Below the pieces are notes generated by a model. That model was not told the origin of the DNA. It saw nothing but the letters and a program-made list of their open reading frames with translations, and ran no database searches. A stretch of 64,000 nt of DNA from JBNGOQ01 sp050589645 (GTDB lineage: Bacteria; Bacteroidota; Bacteroidia; Flavobacteriales; Flavobacteriaceae): positions 186,001 to 250,000 of the forward strand of contig NZ_JBNGOQ010000001.1 of NCBI RefSeq assembly GCF_050589645.1, in the 5' to 3' direction. Made by a program: the position numbers and the translations under genes. The first letter of the stretch is position 1. The number at the start of each line of letters is the position of its first letter. Of the stretch, positions 43,616 through 52,335 are shown piece after piece.

Positions 43616-44668
43616 ATGAAAACAATTAAAGGACCTGCCGTTTTTTTGGCACAATTTGTAGACAGCAAGGCCCCGTTCAATTCTTTGGATGGCATGTGCA
43701 AATGGGCCGCTGATCTTGGGTATAAAGGAATACAAATACCTACTTGGGAAAGTTTTTTGATCGATCTGGACAAGGCGGCCGAAAGCCAGACCTACTGTGA
43801 TGAACTCAAGGGCAAGATCAATTCCTACGGTCTGGAAATCACGGAATTATCCACTCATTTGCAAGGACAATTGGTGGCCGTGCACCCGGCCTACGATCTT
43901 ATGTTCGATAATTTTGCGCCAGAGCATCTGAAAGGCAAACCCAAGGAGCGCACCCAATGGGCCGTGGAGACCGTAAAGAAGGCGGCCACAGCGAGCCGGA
44001 GATTGGGCATAGGCGCACACGCCACCTTTTCCGGGGCTTTGCTTTGGCACACGATGCACCCTTGGCCACAGCGCCCTGCCGGATTGGTGGAAATGGGTTT
44101 TGGGGAATTGGCAAAACGCTGGATGCCTATCCTGGACCATTTTGATAAGGAAGGGGTTGATGTGTGTTATGAGATCCATCCAGGAGAGGACCTGCACGAT
44201 GGGGATACCTTTGAACGCTTCCTGGAGGCTACAGGGAATCATAAACGTGTAAACATTCTGTACGACCCCAGTCATTTTGTGCTACAGCAGCTAGATTATC
44301 TAAGTTACATAGACCATTATCACGAGTTCATTAAGTCGTTCCACGTAAAGGATTCCGAGTTTAACCCAACCGGAAAAAAAGGGGCCTTTGGAGGCTATAA
44401 CGATTGGGGCGATCGTGCCGGGAGGTACCGTTCCCTGGGAGATGGACAAATCGATTTCAAGACCATTTTCTCCAAACTGACCCAATATGGATGTGATGTC
44501 TGGGCCGTGATGGAATGGGAATGTTGTATTAAAAGCCCGGAACAGGGTGCCCGGGAAGGGGCCAAGTTTATCCAGGACCATATTATCGAAGCTACGGAAA
44601 AGACCTTCGATGATTTTGCCGGGGCGGAGATTGACAAGAATGAACTGAAAAAAATATTGGGACTTTAA
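43616..44668 (+). CDS. Sugar phosphate isomerase/epimerase (TIM barrel), cytoplasmic
   Basis: 350-residue AP-endonuclease-2-type barrel without a signal peptide. Likely metal ligands are in VCYEIHPGEDLHDG (Glu, His), NILYDPSHFVLQQLDY (Asp, His), FHVKDSEF (His) and VMEWECC (Glu). This protein group is found with Gfo/Idh/MocA and DUF1080 genes in glycoside and inositol catabolism; an isomerase acting on a keto sugar is the likely role. The two DUF1080 genes follow at 10 and 1 nt spacing. Confidence 0.87.
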   Translation: MKTIKGPAVFLAQFVDSKAPFNSLDGMCKWAADLGYKGIQIPTWESFLIDLDKAAESQTYCDELKGKINSYGLEITELSTHLQGQLVAVHPAYDLMFDNFAPEHLKGKPKERTQWAVETVKKAATASRRLGIGAHATFSGALLWHTMHPWPQRPAGLVEMGFGELAKRWMPILDHFDKEGVDVCYEIHPGEDLHDGDTFERFLEATGNHKRVNILYDPSHFVLQQLDYLSYIDHYHEFIKSFHVKDSEFNPTGKKGAFGGYNDWGDRAGRYRSLGDGQIDFKTIFSKLTQYGCDVWAVMEWECCIKSPEQGAREGAKFIQDHIIEATEKTFDDFAGAEIDKNELKKILGL

Positions 44669-44678
44669 AACAACGGAC

Positions 44679-45443
44679 ATGAGGAAACACTCAATACTTT
44701 TGGCCTGCCTGGTAATTATGGCTACGGCCTGTAAAAACAAGACGGAAAAAACCGCAGGGGAATCTGCCGAAAACCCAAAGGAAATGACCAAGGAAGTGGA
44801 ACAGGAAGAGACATGGACCGTATTGTTCGACGGAACCTCTTTTGACGGATGGCACGTGTACCCGGATAAGCCGGTTCCCGACACATGGAAGTTGGAGGAC
44901 GGCGCCATGATTTTACGCCCCTCCGATGTTCGAAAGGATGGGGAACGCTTCAATATGGTGACCGACAGGGAATTCACCAATTTTACCCTGTCCCTGGAAT
45001 GGAAGGTGTCCGAAGGGGCAAACAGCGGTATTATGTGGGGAGTGAAGGAGGACCCCAAGTACAAGGAGCCTTACTATACAGGTCCTGAGATCCAAGTACT
45101 GGACAATGTGGGCCACCCGGACGCCAAAAATGGGACTACCCATCAAGCAGGTTCACTGTACGATATGGTGGCTCCGTCCAAAGACGTGGTGAAGCCCGTC
45201 GGCGAGTGGAACCAGTGTGTTTTGACCATAAACCACAAAACCAATGAGGGCATTGTGGTACTCAACGGAGAGGAGATTGTTCGGTTTCCGGTCAATGGTG
45301 AGGGATGGGACAAGATGGTAGCCAATTCCAAATTTGCGGATTGGGAGGCCTTTGGCAAATACAGCACTGGGAAAATCGCCCTGCAGGATCACGGCGAAAA
45401 AATCAGTATAGGATACAGAAATATTAAGATAAAAGAATTGTAA
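44679..45443 (+). CDS. DUF1080 lipoprotein (3-keto-disaccharide hydrolase family)
   Basis: 254 residues. A lipoprotein signal (ILLACLVIMATAC, Cys near 18) is followed by a charged linker and one jelly-roll DUF1080 domain. Family marks are VLFDGTSFDGWHVYP, LSLEWKVSEGANSGIMWG, PEIQVLDNVGHPD and the late GKIALQDHGEKISIGYRNIKI. DUF1080 enzymes of Bacteroidota cleave 3-keto-glycosides by elimination/hydration after C3 oxidation. Ligands for the metal cannot be placed confidently by eye. Second of three tightly packed genes. Confidence 0.88.
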   Translation: MRKHSILLACLVIMATACKNKTEKTAGESAENPKEMTKEVEQEETWTVLFDGTSFDGWHVYPDKPVPDTWKLEDGAMILRPSDVRKDGERFNMVTDREFTNFTLSLEWKVSEGANSGIMWGVKEDPKYKEPYYTGPEIQVLDNVGHPDAKNGTTHQAGSLYDMVAPSKDVVKPVGEWNQCVLTINHKTNEGIVVLNGEEIVRFPVNGEGWDKMVANSKFADWEAFGKYSTGKIALQDHGEKISIGYRNIKIKEL

Positions 45444-45444
45444 G

Positions 45445-46230
45445 ATGAAGCTTGTTTACGTTTTGCTCCTAACGGGATGTTTTTACTGCGGGGCACAATC
45501 GGAAAAAAAGGAACCGGTACGGGAAAATGCCTCCGTCAATATAGAGAAGCCCATGAAACCGGAGGAAACTGAGGTTTATGAACCTGTTCCCCCCGTGGTC
45601 TCGGTAAGCGCGGAAACCGGCATCCCAAATGATGCCATAGTCCTGTTCAACGGTACCGATATGCAGGAATGGATCATGGCCCGCGATAGCACAGTGGCCA
45701 AATGGTATCTTAACGAAGATGGAAGCATGACCGTTAAAAATAGGGCCGGCGATATACAGACCAAACGCAATTTCGGAAGCATACAACTGCATTTGGAATG
45801 GAAATCCCCGGAAGAGGTACAGCGCAATGGTCAAAACAGGGGCAATAGTGGGGTTTTTATACAGAACAGATATGAGGTGCAGATTTTGGACAACAACGAC
45901 AACGACACCTACGTAAACGGTCAGGTGGGATCCATTTATAAACAATCCATTCCCTTGGCAAAGGCATCGGCCCCTACCGGGCAATGGAACACCTACGATA
46001 TTATCTACCATGAGCCCGAGTTCGATTCCGATGGTAACAAGATCAGATCGGGCACCATTACGGTATTGCACAATGGGGTTTTGGTCCAAGATCATTATGT
46101 AATACAGGGAAGGACCATGTATATAGGACCACCTACCAATAAACCACATGGCAAAGCCCCTATCCGACTTCAGGACCACGGGGATAACAGTAGGGTGAGC
46201 TATAGAAATATCTGGGTACGCGAGTTGTAA
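45445..46230 (+). CDS. Second DUF1080 lipoprotein (3-keto-disaccharide hydrolase family)
   Basis: 261 residues, paralogous to the preceding product but divergent. The signal is very short (MKLVYVLLLTGC, Cys12 lipobox). The domain has IVLFNGTDMQEWIMA, QLHLEWKSPEE, GNSGVFIQNRYEVQILDNND and APIRLQDHGDNSRVSYRNIWV. Only one base separates it from the previous stop, so the pair is co-translated. Two different DUF1080 proteins may cleave different linkages or act in sequence. Confidence 0.88.
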   Translation: MKLVYVLLLTGCFYCGAQSEKKEPVRENASVNIEKPMKPEETEVYEPVPPVVSVSAETGIPNDAIVLFNGTDMQEWIMARDSTVAKWYLNEDGSMTVKNRAGDIQTKRNFGSIQLHLEWKSPEEVQRNGQNRGNSGVFIQNRYEVQILDNNDNDTYVNGQVGSIYKQSIPLAKASAPTGQWNTYDIIYHEPEFDSDGNKIRSGTITVLHNGVLVQDHYVIQGRTMYIGPPTNKPHGKAPIRLQDHGDNSRVSYRNIWVREL

Positions 46231-46299
46231 TGGGAATGCTGTGACACCCAAGACGAAACCCTTATTTTAATTACCTTTGCCAAAACTTAAACGGAATTT

Positions 46300-47157
46300 A
46301 TGATTCAATCCATGACTGGGTTCGGAAAGCACGTTATTCAACTTCCCACCAAGAAGATTACCATTGAATTAAAATCGCTTAACAGCAAGAACCTGGATTT
46401 AAATGCCCGTATTCCGTCTGCTTACCGGGACAAGGAATTGGAATTGCGTAAGACCATTGCAAGCGCTTTGGTAAGGGGAAAGATCGATTTTGGCCTGTAT
46501 ATGGAGATTACCGGTGACGAAACACCGTCCAAGATCAATGAAGGAGTCGTAAAGCAATATATAAAGCAGCTTAAGCAAGTGGCCGATGGGGACGATCTCA
46601 GATTGCTGGAGATGGCCATCAGACTACCAGATGCCCTTAAAACGGATCGGGAGGATATAGATGTAACGGAATACGACGCGATAAAGGAGGCACTCAAGGA
46701 GGCATTAAAGGAAATAAATGCCTTTAGGAGCGAGGAGGGCAAGGTGCTGGAAAAGGATTTTCTGGAACGCGTGAAAACCCTGCAAGCACTTCTGGAGCTG
46801 GTGAAAAAAATGGACCCCGAACGCAACGCAACCATACGGGAACGTCTGGAAAAGGCCGTGGCAGACCTCAAGACAGAGGTAGATGCAAACCGTTTTGAAC
46901 AGGAACTTATCTACTATCTCGAAAAATACGATATTACGGAAGAGAAAGTCCGCTTGGACAATCACCTGGAATATTTTACTACAACCTTGAATTCCAAAGA
47001 TTCCAATGGAAAGAAGTTGGGATTTATTTCCCAGGAAATTGGACGGGAAATCAACACCATTGGGTCCAAGGCCAATTACGCTCCCATGCAACAATTGGTG
47101 GTGCAAATGAAGGATGAACTTGAGAAGATCAAGGAACAAATGCTGAATGTATTGTGA
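46300..47157 (+). CDS. YicC family endoribonuclease
   Basis: 285 residues, family length. It begins with the signature MIQSMTGFGK and has KSLNSKNLDLNARIP plus the C-terminal QEIGREINTIGSKAN segment. YicC-type proteins are endoribonucleases that influence sRNA turnover in E. coli. Its stop overlaps the gmk start by one base (TGATG), so they are coupled, an arrangement seen widely in Bacteroidota. Confidence 0.93.
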   Translation: MIQSMTGFGKHVIQLPTKKITIELKSLNSKNLDLNARIPSAYRDKELELRKTIASALVRGKIDFGLYMEITGDETPSKINEGVVKQYIKQLKQVADGDDLRLLEMAIRLPDALKTDREDIDVTEYDAIKEALKEALKEINAFRSEEGKVLEKDFLERVKTLQALLELVKKMDPERNATIRERLEKAVADLKTEVDANRFEQELIYYLEKYDITEEKVRLDNHLEYFTTTLNSKDSNGKKLGFISQEIGREINTIGSKANYAPMQQLVVQMKDELEKIKEQMLNVL

Positions 47158-47738
47158 TGGAGGGGGGAAAGCTCATTATTTTTTCTGCCCCGTCCGGCAG
47201 CGGCAAAACAACACTTGTAAGGCACCTCTTGAAGCAGCCAGAACTCAATCTGGCCTTTTCCGTTTCTGTTACTTCCAGGCCCAAACGGGAGCATGAAATA
47301 GAGGGAGAGCATTATTACTTCATTTCCGTGGAGGAATTTAAAAAACATATTAAGCAGGGCGATTTTCTGGAATGGGAGGAAGTGTACCGCGACAATTTTT
47401 ACGGGACGCTCAACAGTGAAGTGGAACGTTTGTGGGCCCAAGGAAAGCATGTGATCTTTGACATCGATGTGGTGGGCGGCCTCCGGATCAAGAGAAAATA
47501 TCCGGAGCAGACCTTGGCGGTCTTTGTTAAGCCCCCCAGTGTTGATGAGTTAAAGATTCGTTTAAAGAAACGAAGTACGGAAAGCGATGACAAAATTAAT
47601 ATGCGTGTTGCCAAAGCATCCGTAGAGATGGCCACTGCACCGCAGTTCGATTGCATCATCAAGAATTATGACCTGGATGCTGCCTTGGACGAGGCGCATC
47701 GGCTGGTCGGGGATTTTTTGGGGGTAGCGAAGCAATGA
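47157..47738 (+). CDS. gmk: Guanylate kinase
   Basis: Phosphorylates GMP to GDP with ATP. The 193-residue protein has the P-loop SAPSGSGKTTLV near the N-terminus, the GMP-binding SVTSRPKREHEIEGEHYYF and EWEEVYRDNFYGT segments, and HVIFDIDVVGGLRIK. The ATG at 47157 overlaps the yicC stop; a GTG three bases earlier is the alternative. nadD follows 7 nt later. Confidence 0.97.
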   Translation: MEGGKLIIFSAPSGSGKTTLVRHLLKQPELNLAFSVSVTSRPKREHEIEGEHYYFISVEEFKKHIKQGDFLEWEEVYRDNFYGTLNSEVERLWAQGKHVIFDIDVVGGLRIKRKYPEQTLAVFVKPPSVDELKIRLKKRSTESDDKINMRVAKASVEMATAPQFDCIIKNYDLDAALDEAHRLVGDFLGVAKQ

Positions 47739-47745
47739 GGATAGC

Positions 47746-48336
47746 ATGGGAAAAAAAGTAGGACTTTATTTTGGCACCTTCAATCCCATCCATATCGGAC
47801 ATTTGGCGATCGCCAACCATATGGCGGAATTCTCGGACCTGGAGGAGGTTTGGCTGGTCATTACCCCGCGCAGCCCTTTTAAGACCAAGAATACACTATT
47901 GGAAGACCATCATCGCTATCAAATGGTGTATGAGGCCACCAAGGAATATGATAGGCTACGACCAAGCAAGGTTGAATTTAATTTACCCCAGCCCAATTAC
48001 ACGATACATACATTGGCCCACCTGTTCGAAAAATACGGGGATACCTACGAGTTTTCCCTGATTATGGGCGAGGACAATTTAAAAGGCTTCCATAAGTGGA
48101 AGAATTACAAGGAAATTCTTGAGAACCATCATATTTACGTATATCCCCGGATTTCAAAAGATACGGGGGAGCGGCAGTTTGAGGACCATCCCAAGGTGCA
48201 TCGGGTGAATGCCCCGATCATGGAAGTTTCGTCAACCTTTATTCGAAACCAACACAGGGCGGGGAAAAACATCAGGGCCTTGCTCCCCGATTCCGTGTGG
48301 AAATACCTGGACGAAATGAATTTTTATCGTAACTAG
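47746..48336 (+). CDS. nadD: Nicotinate-nucleotide adenylyltransferase
   Basis: Converts nicotinate mononucleotide to deamido-NAD. 196 residues, with the nucleotidyltransferase GTFNPIHIGHLAIAN motif (HxGH), the ITPRSPFKTKNTLLEDHHRYQMV substrate region shortened here to its key part, and the ISSTFIR-type block VSSTFIRNQHRAGKNI. Third gene of the yicC-gmk-nadD run and convergent with a hypothetical gene 1 nt away. Confidence 0.95.
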   Translation: MGKKVGLYFGTFNPIHIGHLAIANHMAEFSDLEEVWLVITPRSPFKTKNTLLEDHHRYQMVYEATKEYDRLRPSKVEFNLPQPNYTIHTLAHLFEKYGDTYEFSLIMGEDNLKGFHKWKNYKEILENHHIYVYPRISKDTGERQFEDHPKVHRVNAPIMEVSSTFIRNQHRAGKNIRALLPDSVWKYLDEMNFYRN

Positions 48337-48337
48337 T

Positions 48338-48742
48338 TCAGTCCTGGGGAATCAGTTCCTCTACCCAGTCTATGGCATCCTGCAGACGTTTAAAGATATG
48401 GGCGGGCTTGTTCATAAAAGGCTGTTCCATTTTGGCGACCTTATCGTTTATGGTATCGTACACCACCACTGCATAACCTTTTAGGTTTGGAAACATTGCG
48501 GTAGACTTAAAGTGGGCGGTGGGATCAAAAGCATAGGAATTTACCCGGTTGGAGATATAGACGAAGGGCGTAGTGTTCCCAAAATACGTCTTGCCCAGTT
48601 CAAATATTTTGGAGGCGGTCTCGAAGGTCATCGTTACGCCCTCCTTGATTTCTGAAACCACAAAATTCTCATAGAAGTAAAAGGACCCGATGGGAAGGTC
48701 GTGCTGCTTTAGGAGCTTTTTGTTAATTTGAGGCGTCATCAT
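48338..48742 (-). CDS. Conserved-looking hypothetical protein (possible STAS-like fold)
   Basis: Not recognised with certainty. The 134 residues have no signal or membrane span. The alternation GSFYFYENFVVSEIKEG, FVYISNRVNSYAFDP, GYAVVVYDTINDKVAKME and the ending RLQDAIDWVEELI resembles the beta-alpha pattern of SpoIIAA/STAS-like proteins common in Flavobacteriia. It starts at one of two adjacent ATG codons and converges tightly on nadD. Confidence 0.65.
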   Translation of the reverse strand: MMTPQINKKLLKQHDLPIGSFYFYENFVVSEIKEGVTMTFETASKIFELGKTYFGNTTPFVYISNRVNSYAFDPTAHFKSTAMFPNLKGYAVVVYDTINDKVAKMEQPFMNKPAHIFKRLQDAIDWVEELIPQD

Positions 48743-48866
48743 ATGTCAATAGCATTCTCCCTAAGATACGATAATATGGAGAAATTATCAATTTAAAGAC
48801 TACGTTTGTTAACGAAAATACCTTCAAAGTAGGCGTTGCTCTAATTGGCAGTTGTTCATCCTTGGA

Positions 48867-49859
48867 CTATCCATTGGGGTCAAAGAGTATTACGTTGTAC
48901 GTAAAGGTGTTGGGAACGCCATTGAGCACTACGTTTTCCAGCGTTACGGTATAGGTGGTATCGGCGGTATCCGTGGTAGAAATCCCCTGGGGTACCCAAA
49001 CGATTGTAAGGTCACCGAAATCACTGTTCAGCGGTTCCAGGGAGAGCGCTATCGCACCTCCATTCTGATCCGTCATGGAAACCGTGGTGGCCGTAAAATC
49101 CGCATCGGCCAAGGAGAACGACCATCTTGGGAAAGCCAGGCTATTGGGCACGTACCCTTGGGGTGGCCAGGCAATAAATTCAGGATTGTCAGCGGGAACC
49201 GAACCAGCATTTCCTATGACCCAAATGGCATTGGAACGATCGGTGTTTCCGATACCGATTTCCTGAAGTCTTGGCCATAACAACCACCTTCTATGGCCTA
49301 CTGGACCGTTATTGGAGCCTTGATCTCTGATATAGGCATTGATCGCTTCCGCATTGCGGGTCAGGGCCAAAAGTGATTTTCCAGCGGCTTCATCCCCGTC
49401 AGGCGTATAACATTTCCAAGTATTGGGAGGAAAGTGGTCCAAGGCATTGTTGGAATTCATCATCAAGGCCGCTTCCTGGGCCTTAGTACTTTTGTCCGGA
49501 TTCTCGGTAATGGTGTTGTTTAGGCCCACTGCCTTTCGATAATAGTCCAAACGCATCAGGATTTTGTCCTTGGTCGTAGCCGGGATGCTTCCCGGGTTAC
49601 ACGAAGGTTCATCACCAGTCCAAGGACTATCGCTAGAGGTGCTGGAAGAGGGCAGATAAAAGTCCTCGTATAGTTGTTTCGCTGCCAATCTGGCCGTATT
49701 GTCCTCCGGAGCCGGATTTTCATCTGGATTTTCGTTGGCTCCTTGCTCTTCGGGCATGGGGTCGCTATCCGATAAATCCTCACTACAGGACACAAATACA
49801 AATGCCGATAGGCAGATCAAGGTGAAAAAAAGTCTAAGAAAAGTGTTTCGTAAATACAT
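48867..49859 (-). CDS. CAP-superfamily (SCP-like) lipoprotein
   Basis: 330 residues. A lipoprotein signal (FFTLICLSAFVFVSC, Cys near 25) precedes an acidic Pro/Glu/Asn linker. The central domain has CAP-like marks: MRLDYYRKAVGLN, AQEAALMMNSNNALDHFPP with the histidine, and GPVGHRRWLLWPRLQEIGIG. The C-terminus is a separate beta-rich Ig-like domain (about 245-330). CAP proteins in bacteria are mostly uncharacterised. An inverted repeat sits 11-28 nt before the start codon. Confidence 0.78.
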   Translation of the reverse strand: MYLRNTFLRLFFTLICLSAFVFVSCSEDLSDSDPMPEEQGANENPDENPAPEDNTARLAAKQLYEDFYLPSSSTSSDSPWTGDEPSCNPGSIPATTKDKILMRLDYYRKAVGLNNTITENPDKSTKAQEAALMMNSNNALDHFPPNTWKCYTPDGDEAAGKSLLALTRNAEAINAYIRDQGSNNGPVGHRRWLLWPRLQEIGIGNTDRSNAIWVIGNAGSVPADNPEFIAWPPQGYVPNSLAFPRWSFSLADADFTATTVSMTDQNGGAIALSLEPLNSDFGDLTIVWVPQGISTTDTADTTYTVTLENVVLNGVPNTFTYNVILFDPNG

Positions 49860-49869
49860 GGGGCTTGTT

Positions 49870-49887
49870 GTTATCTAAGGAGATAAC
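49870..49887 (-). promoter_or_regulatory. Leader hairpin in front of the CAP lipoprotein gene
   Basis: GTTATCT and AGATAAC form a perfect 7-bp stem with a 4-nt loop, 10 nt upstream of the ATG. On the minus strand the loop is CCTT. No T run follows, so it is not a terminator of the upstream PiT gene. It could affect translation initiation. Confidence 0.4.
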
Positions 49888-49938
49888 GGAAGAATTAAAA
49901 AGGCCATATATGCTTTTCGATGAAACGCAGTCCTGAGG

Positions 49939-52197
49939 TCATTTTCCTAAGGGAATCGAGGTGTTTGCATGTTGATCGTAGGTTTCCAAAAGATTCATCG
50001 TAGCCACTAGCAGGTCCTTGGTTTCCAGCAGCAAGCTGAAATACAGTGCAGTGTTTTTGGGGCTAGACTCATCTGCCCGGGTACGCGCCACCTGTTTTTG
50101 AATTTTTTCGTCCACTTTTTGGAATAGTTCCTGTTTACGTACAATGATAGGGGTAAGTGCTGGAAAATCCTTGGTGTCAAAAATGGTTTTGATCTGTACA
50201 AAGAGGTCATCAATATATTGATCGGTCTCTTTTAGGTCCTTTATCTGGTTAAAACGAAGTTTCTTGTGGTTGTTGTATACATGTTTGTGCCCGGCCTTGG
50301 AAATGTACTCCAAAGACTGGGTCATATCCTGAAGATAGCTTAGCGCGGTGATATAAAAATTACTGGTGCCCACACTTGCTTCGTCCAGGTTTTTGATAAA
50401 ATAGAAGATATTGTCCCTAAGACCTTCTACCTCATTGTTTAATTTGATAATTCCCTTCTTGCTCTTTTTCAGGGTATCCATATCGTGTTTCGCCAAACCG
50501 TCTATGCTGGAGGTATATATGGTGTTCGCCCGATCCATGGCCAGGGAAATGTTGGATGCGCTTTCCTCTATTAGCCCAATAATGGATTTGCTCTCCGCTT
50601 TTTGCAATTTTTCTTCACGCTTGCTTTCCTTGACTGTTCTATTGTGGATAAGGTAGTTCCTTCCGATCAACACAAAGGCCACGATCAGGAGTGCTATTAC
50701 AGCCGGGAATCCCCCCAGATGTATAATATAAGCACTAACCGCAGCGGCGCTGAACGCACTCAGGGCCGTAAAGAACCAGCCTCCAATAACATTAAGCACC
50801 CCAGCTACCCTGTACACCGCACTTTCCGGTCCCCAGGCCCTATCTGCCAAAGAGGTGCCCATAGCAACCATAAAGGTGACGTACGTAGTTGAAAGCGGGA
50901 GCTTCATGGAAGTGGCTATGGAGATGAGCACACTGGCCACCATAAGATTCACGGATGCCCGGACCATATCAAAGGCCGGCATGTCCTGTACCCTACTTTT
51001 AGGGACATAGGTATAAGGTTTTTCAAACTGACGATCGATTCTTTTTCTAAGACTTAAGGGGAGCAGGACACCTAAATTATCCATGGCGCGAATGGAAAAT
51101 TTCACCACTTGACGGGACAAAAAATTGGGCCGGAAACGTTCGTCGCCCTCATCCTGTCTGGAGAGGTCCACGCTGGTCTGTACTACCTTCCTTGCCTTGG
51201 AGGAAAGCCAAAGGGTAAGGACCATGATACCCCCGGACAACAAGAGTAACATAGTAGGAGTACGTACAGGAGCAGATAGGCCCTGCATGGAATATTCCAT
51301 GGCCGGTACCCCGGAACTTTGCCAATCTTGGAACGCCTGTAGCGCAGCTATGGGCACACCAATAAAGTTTACCAGATCATTTCCGGCAAAGGCCATGGCT
51401 AGTGCAAAAGTGCCTATAACGATGATAACCCGATAGATGTTCACTTTGAACATATGGGTGGCCAACCAGGAGAGCAGCGTCCAGAGTACTACATTGCCCA
51501 ATAAAAAAAGTTCGGTATTGAGCGCAATGAATTCATTGATACCCCCGGCCAAAACAGCGGCACTTTTAAGCCCCTTTATCACAATAAAGTAGATGATCGC
51601 GGTGATGGCCAAACCACCAAAGACAGACTCTATCCATTTGGGTTTTTCATCAAATTTGAAAGAGACCAATACCCTTGATATAAATTGGATCAAGGCACCT
51701 ACGGTAAATGCCACCACTACGGAGAGTAGAATTCCAAAGATAATCTGGGCGGCTTTTTCCGTATTGATATAGATGGCAAGTTCGTTAAAACCTCCTCCGG
51801 AATCCGCTATTTTCAAAAGGGAGACGGCCACCGCGGCACCCAAGAGTTCAAATACTATGGAGACTGTGGTCGAGGTGGGCATGCCCAGGGTATTGAAAAA
51901 ATCGAGCAGGAGAATATCCGTGATCATCACCGCCATAAAGATGATGATGATTTCAGAAAACATGAATTCGCCAGGATTAAAAATCCCTTTTCTCGCAACC
52001 TCCATCATACCACTGGAGGACATGGCCCCAAAAGCGATACCAATACTGGCAACGATCATAACCGTCTTAAAGGAGAGGGCCTTGGAACCAATAGCAGAAT
52101 TTAAGAAGTTAACAGCATCGTTACTAACGCCAACGACCAAATCTGCGACCGCTAGCACAGCCAACGCGATAAGCATTAAAAAATAAAAATCGTCCAT
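49939..52197 (-). CDS. PiT-family phosphate transporter with PhoU-like C-terminal domain (second copy)
   Basis: 752 residues, about 250-300 longer than a simple PiT. The N-terminal ~525 residues carry the PiT repeats: VGVSNDAVNFLNSAIGSKAL (signature DxxNxxNS type) and, in the second half, SLADRAWGPESAVYRVAGV preceded by TSMKLPLSTTYVTFMVAMGTS. Residues ~545-745 are a soluble helical domain (GLIEESASNISLAMDRAN, LRDNIFYFIKNLDE, LEYISKAGHKHVYNNH) like PhoU/DUF47. PiT moves phosphate with H+ or Na+; the fused domain may gate it. Third gene of the porin operon, 138 nt after its paralogue. Confidence 0.9.
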   Translation of the reverse strand: MDDFYFLMLIALAVLAVADLVVGVSNDAVNFLNSAIGSKALSFKTVMIVASIGIAFGAMSSSGMMEVARKGIFNPGEFMFSEIIIIFMAVMITDILLLDFFNTLGMPTSTTVSIVFELLGAAVAVSLLKIADSGGGFNELAIYINTEKAAQIIFGILLSVVVAFTVGALIQFISRVLVSFKFDEKPKWIESVFGGLAITAIIYFIVIKGLKSAAVLAGGINEFIALNTELFLLGNVVLWTLLSWLATHMFKVNIYRVIIVIGTFALAMAFAGNDLVNFIGVPIAALQAFQDWQSSGVPAMEYSMQGLSAPVRTPTMLLLLSGGIMVLTLWLSSKARKVVQTSVDLSRQDEGDERFRPNFLSRQVVKFSIRAMDNLGVLLPLSLRKRIDRQFEKPYTYVPKSRVQDMPAFDMVRASVNLMVASVLISIATSMKLPLSTTYVTFMVAMGTSLADRAWGPESAVYRVAGVLNVIGGWFFTALSAFSAAAVSAYIIHLGGFPAVIALLIVAFVLIGRNYLIHNRTVKESKREEKLQKAESKSIIGLIEESASNISLAMDRANTIYTSSIDGLAKHDMDTLKKSKKGIIKLNNEVEGLRDNIFYFIKNLDEASVGTSNFYITALSYLQDMTQSLEYISKAGHKHVYNNHKKLRFNQIKDLKETDQYIDDLFVQIKTIFDTKDFPALTPIIVRKQELFQKVDEKIQKQVARTRADESSPKNTALYFSLLLETKDLLVATMNLLETYDQHANTSIPLGK

Positions 52198-52335
52198 AAC
52201 TACTTTGCTGAAAACAACGATGCAAACCTACTTCAAATCCCACCCATTAACGTAATGAAAAGGTTATCAATTGGGCGCTCCAGGGAACTACGGTCAAAAC
52301 GGGGGGGACGTTCCTTAAACTTTGTTTTTTGCCGC

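Noticed and set aside
44300..45064. 254-codon open frame on the minus strand
   Set aside because: Opposite the TIM-barrel and DUF1080 genes; crosses their boundary and has no recognisable domain or sensible signal peptide.
45469..46251. 260-codon open frame on the minus strand
   Set aside because: Mirror of the second DUF1080 gene; its Val/Ile-rich sequence comes from the reverse frame.
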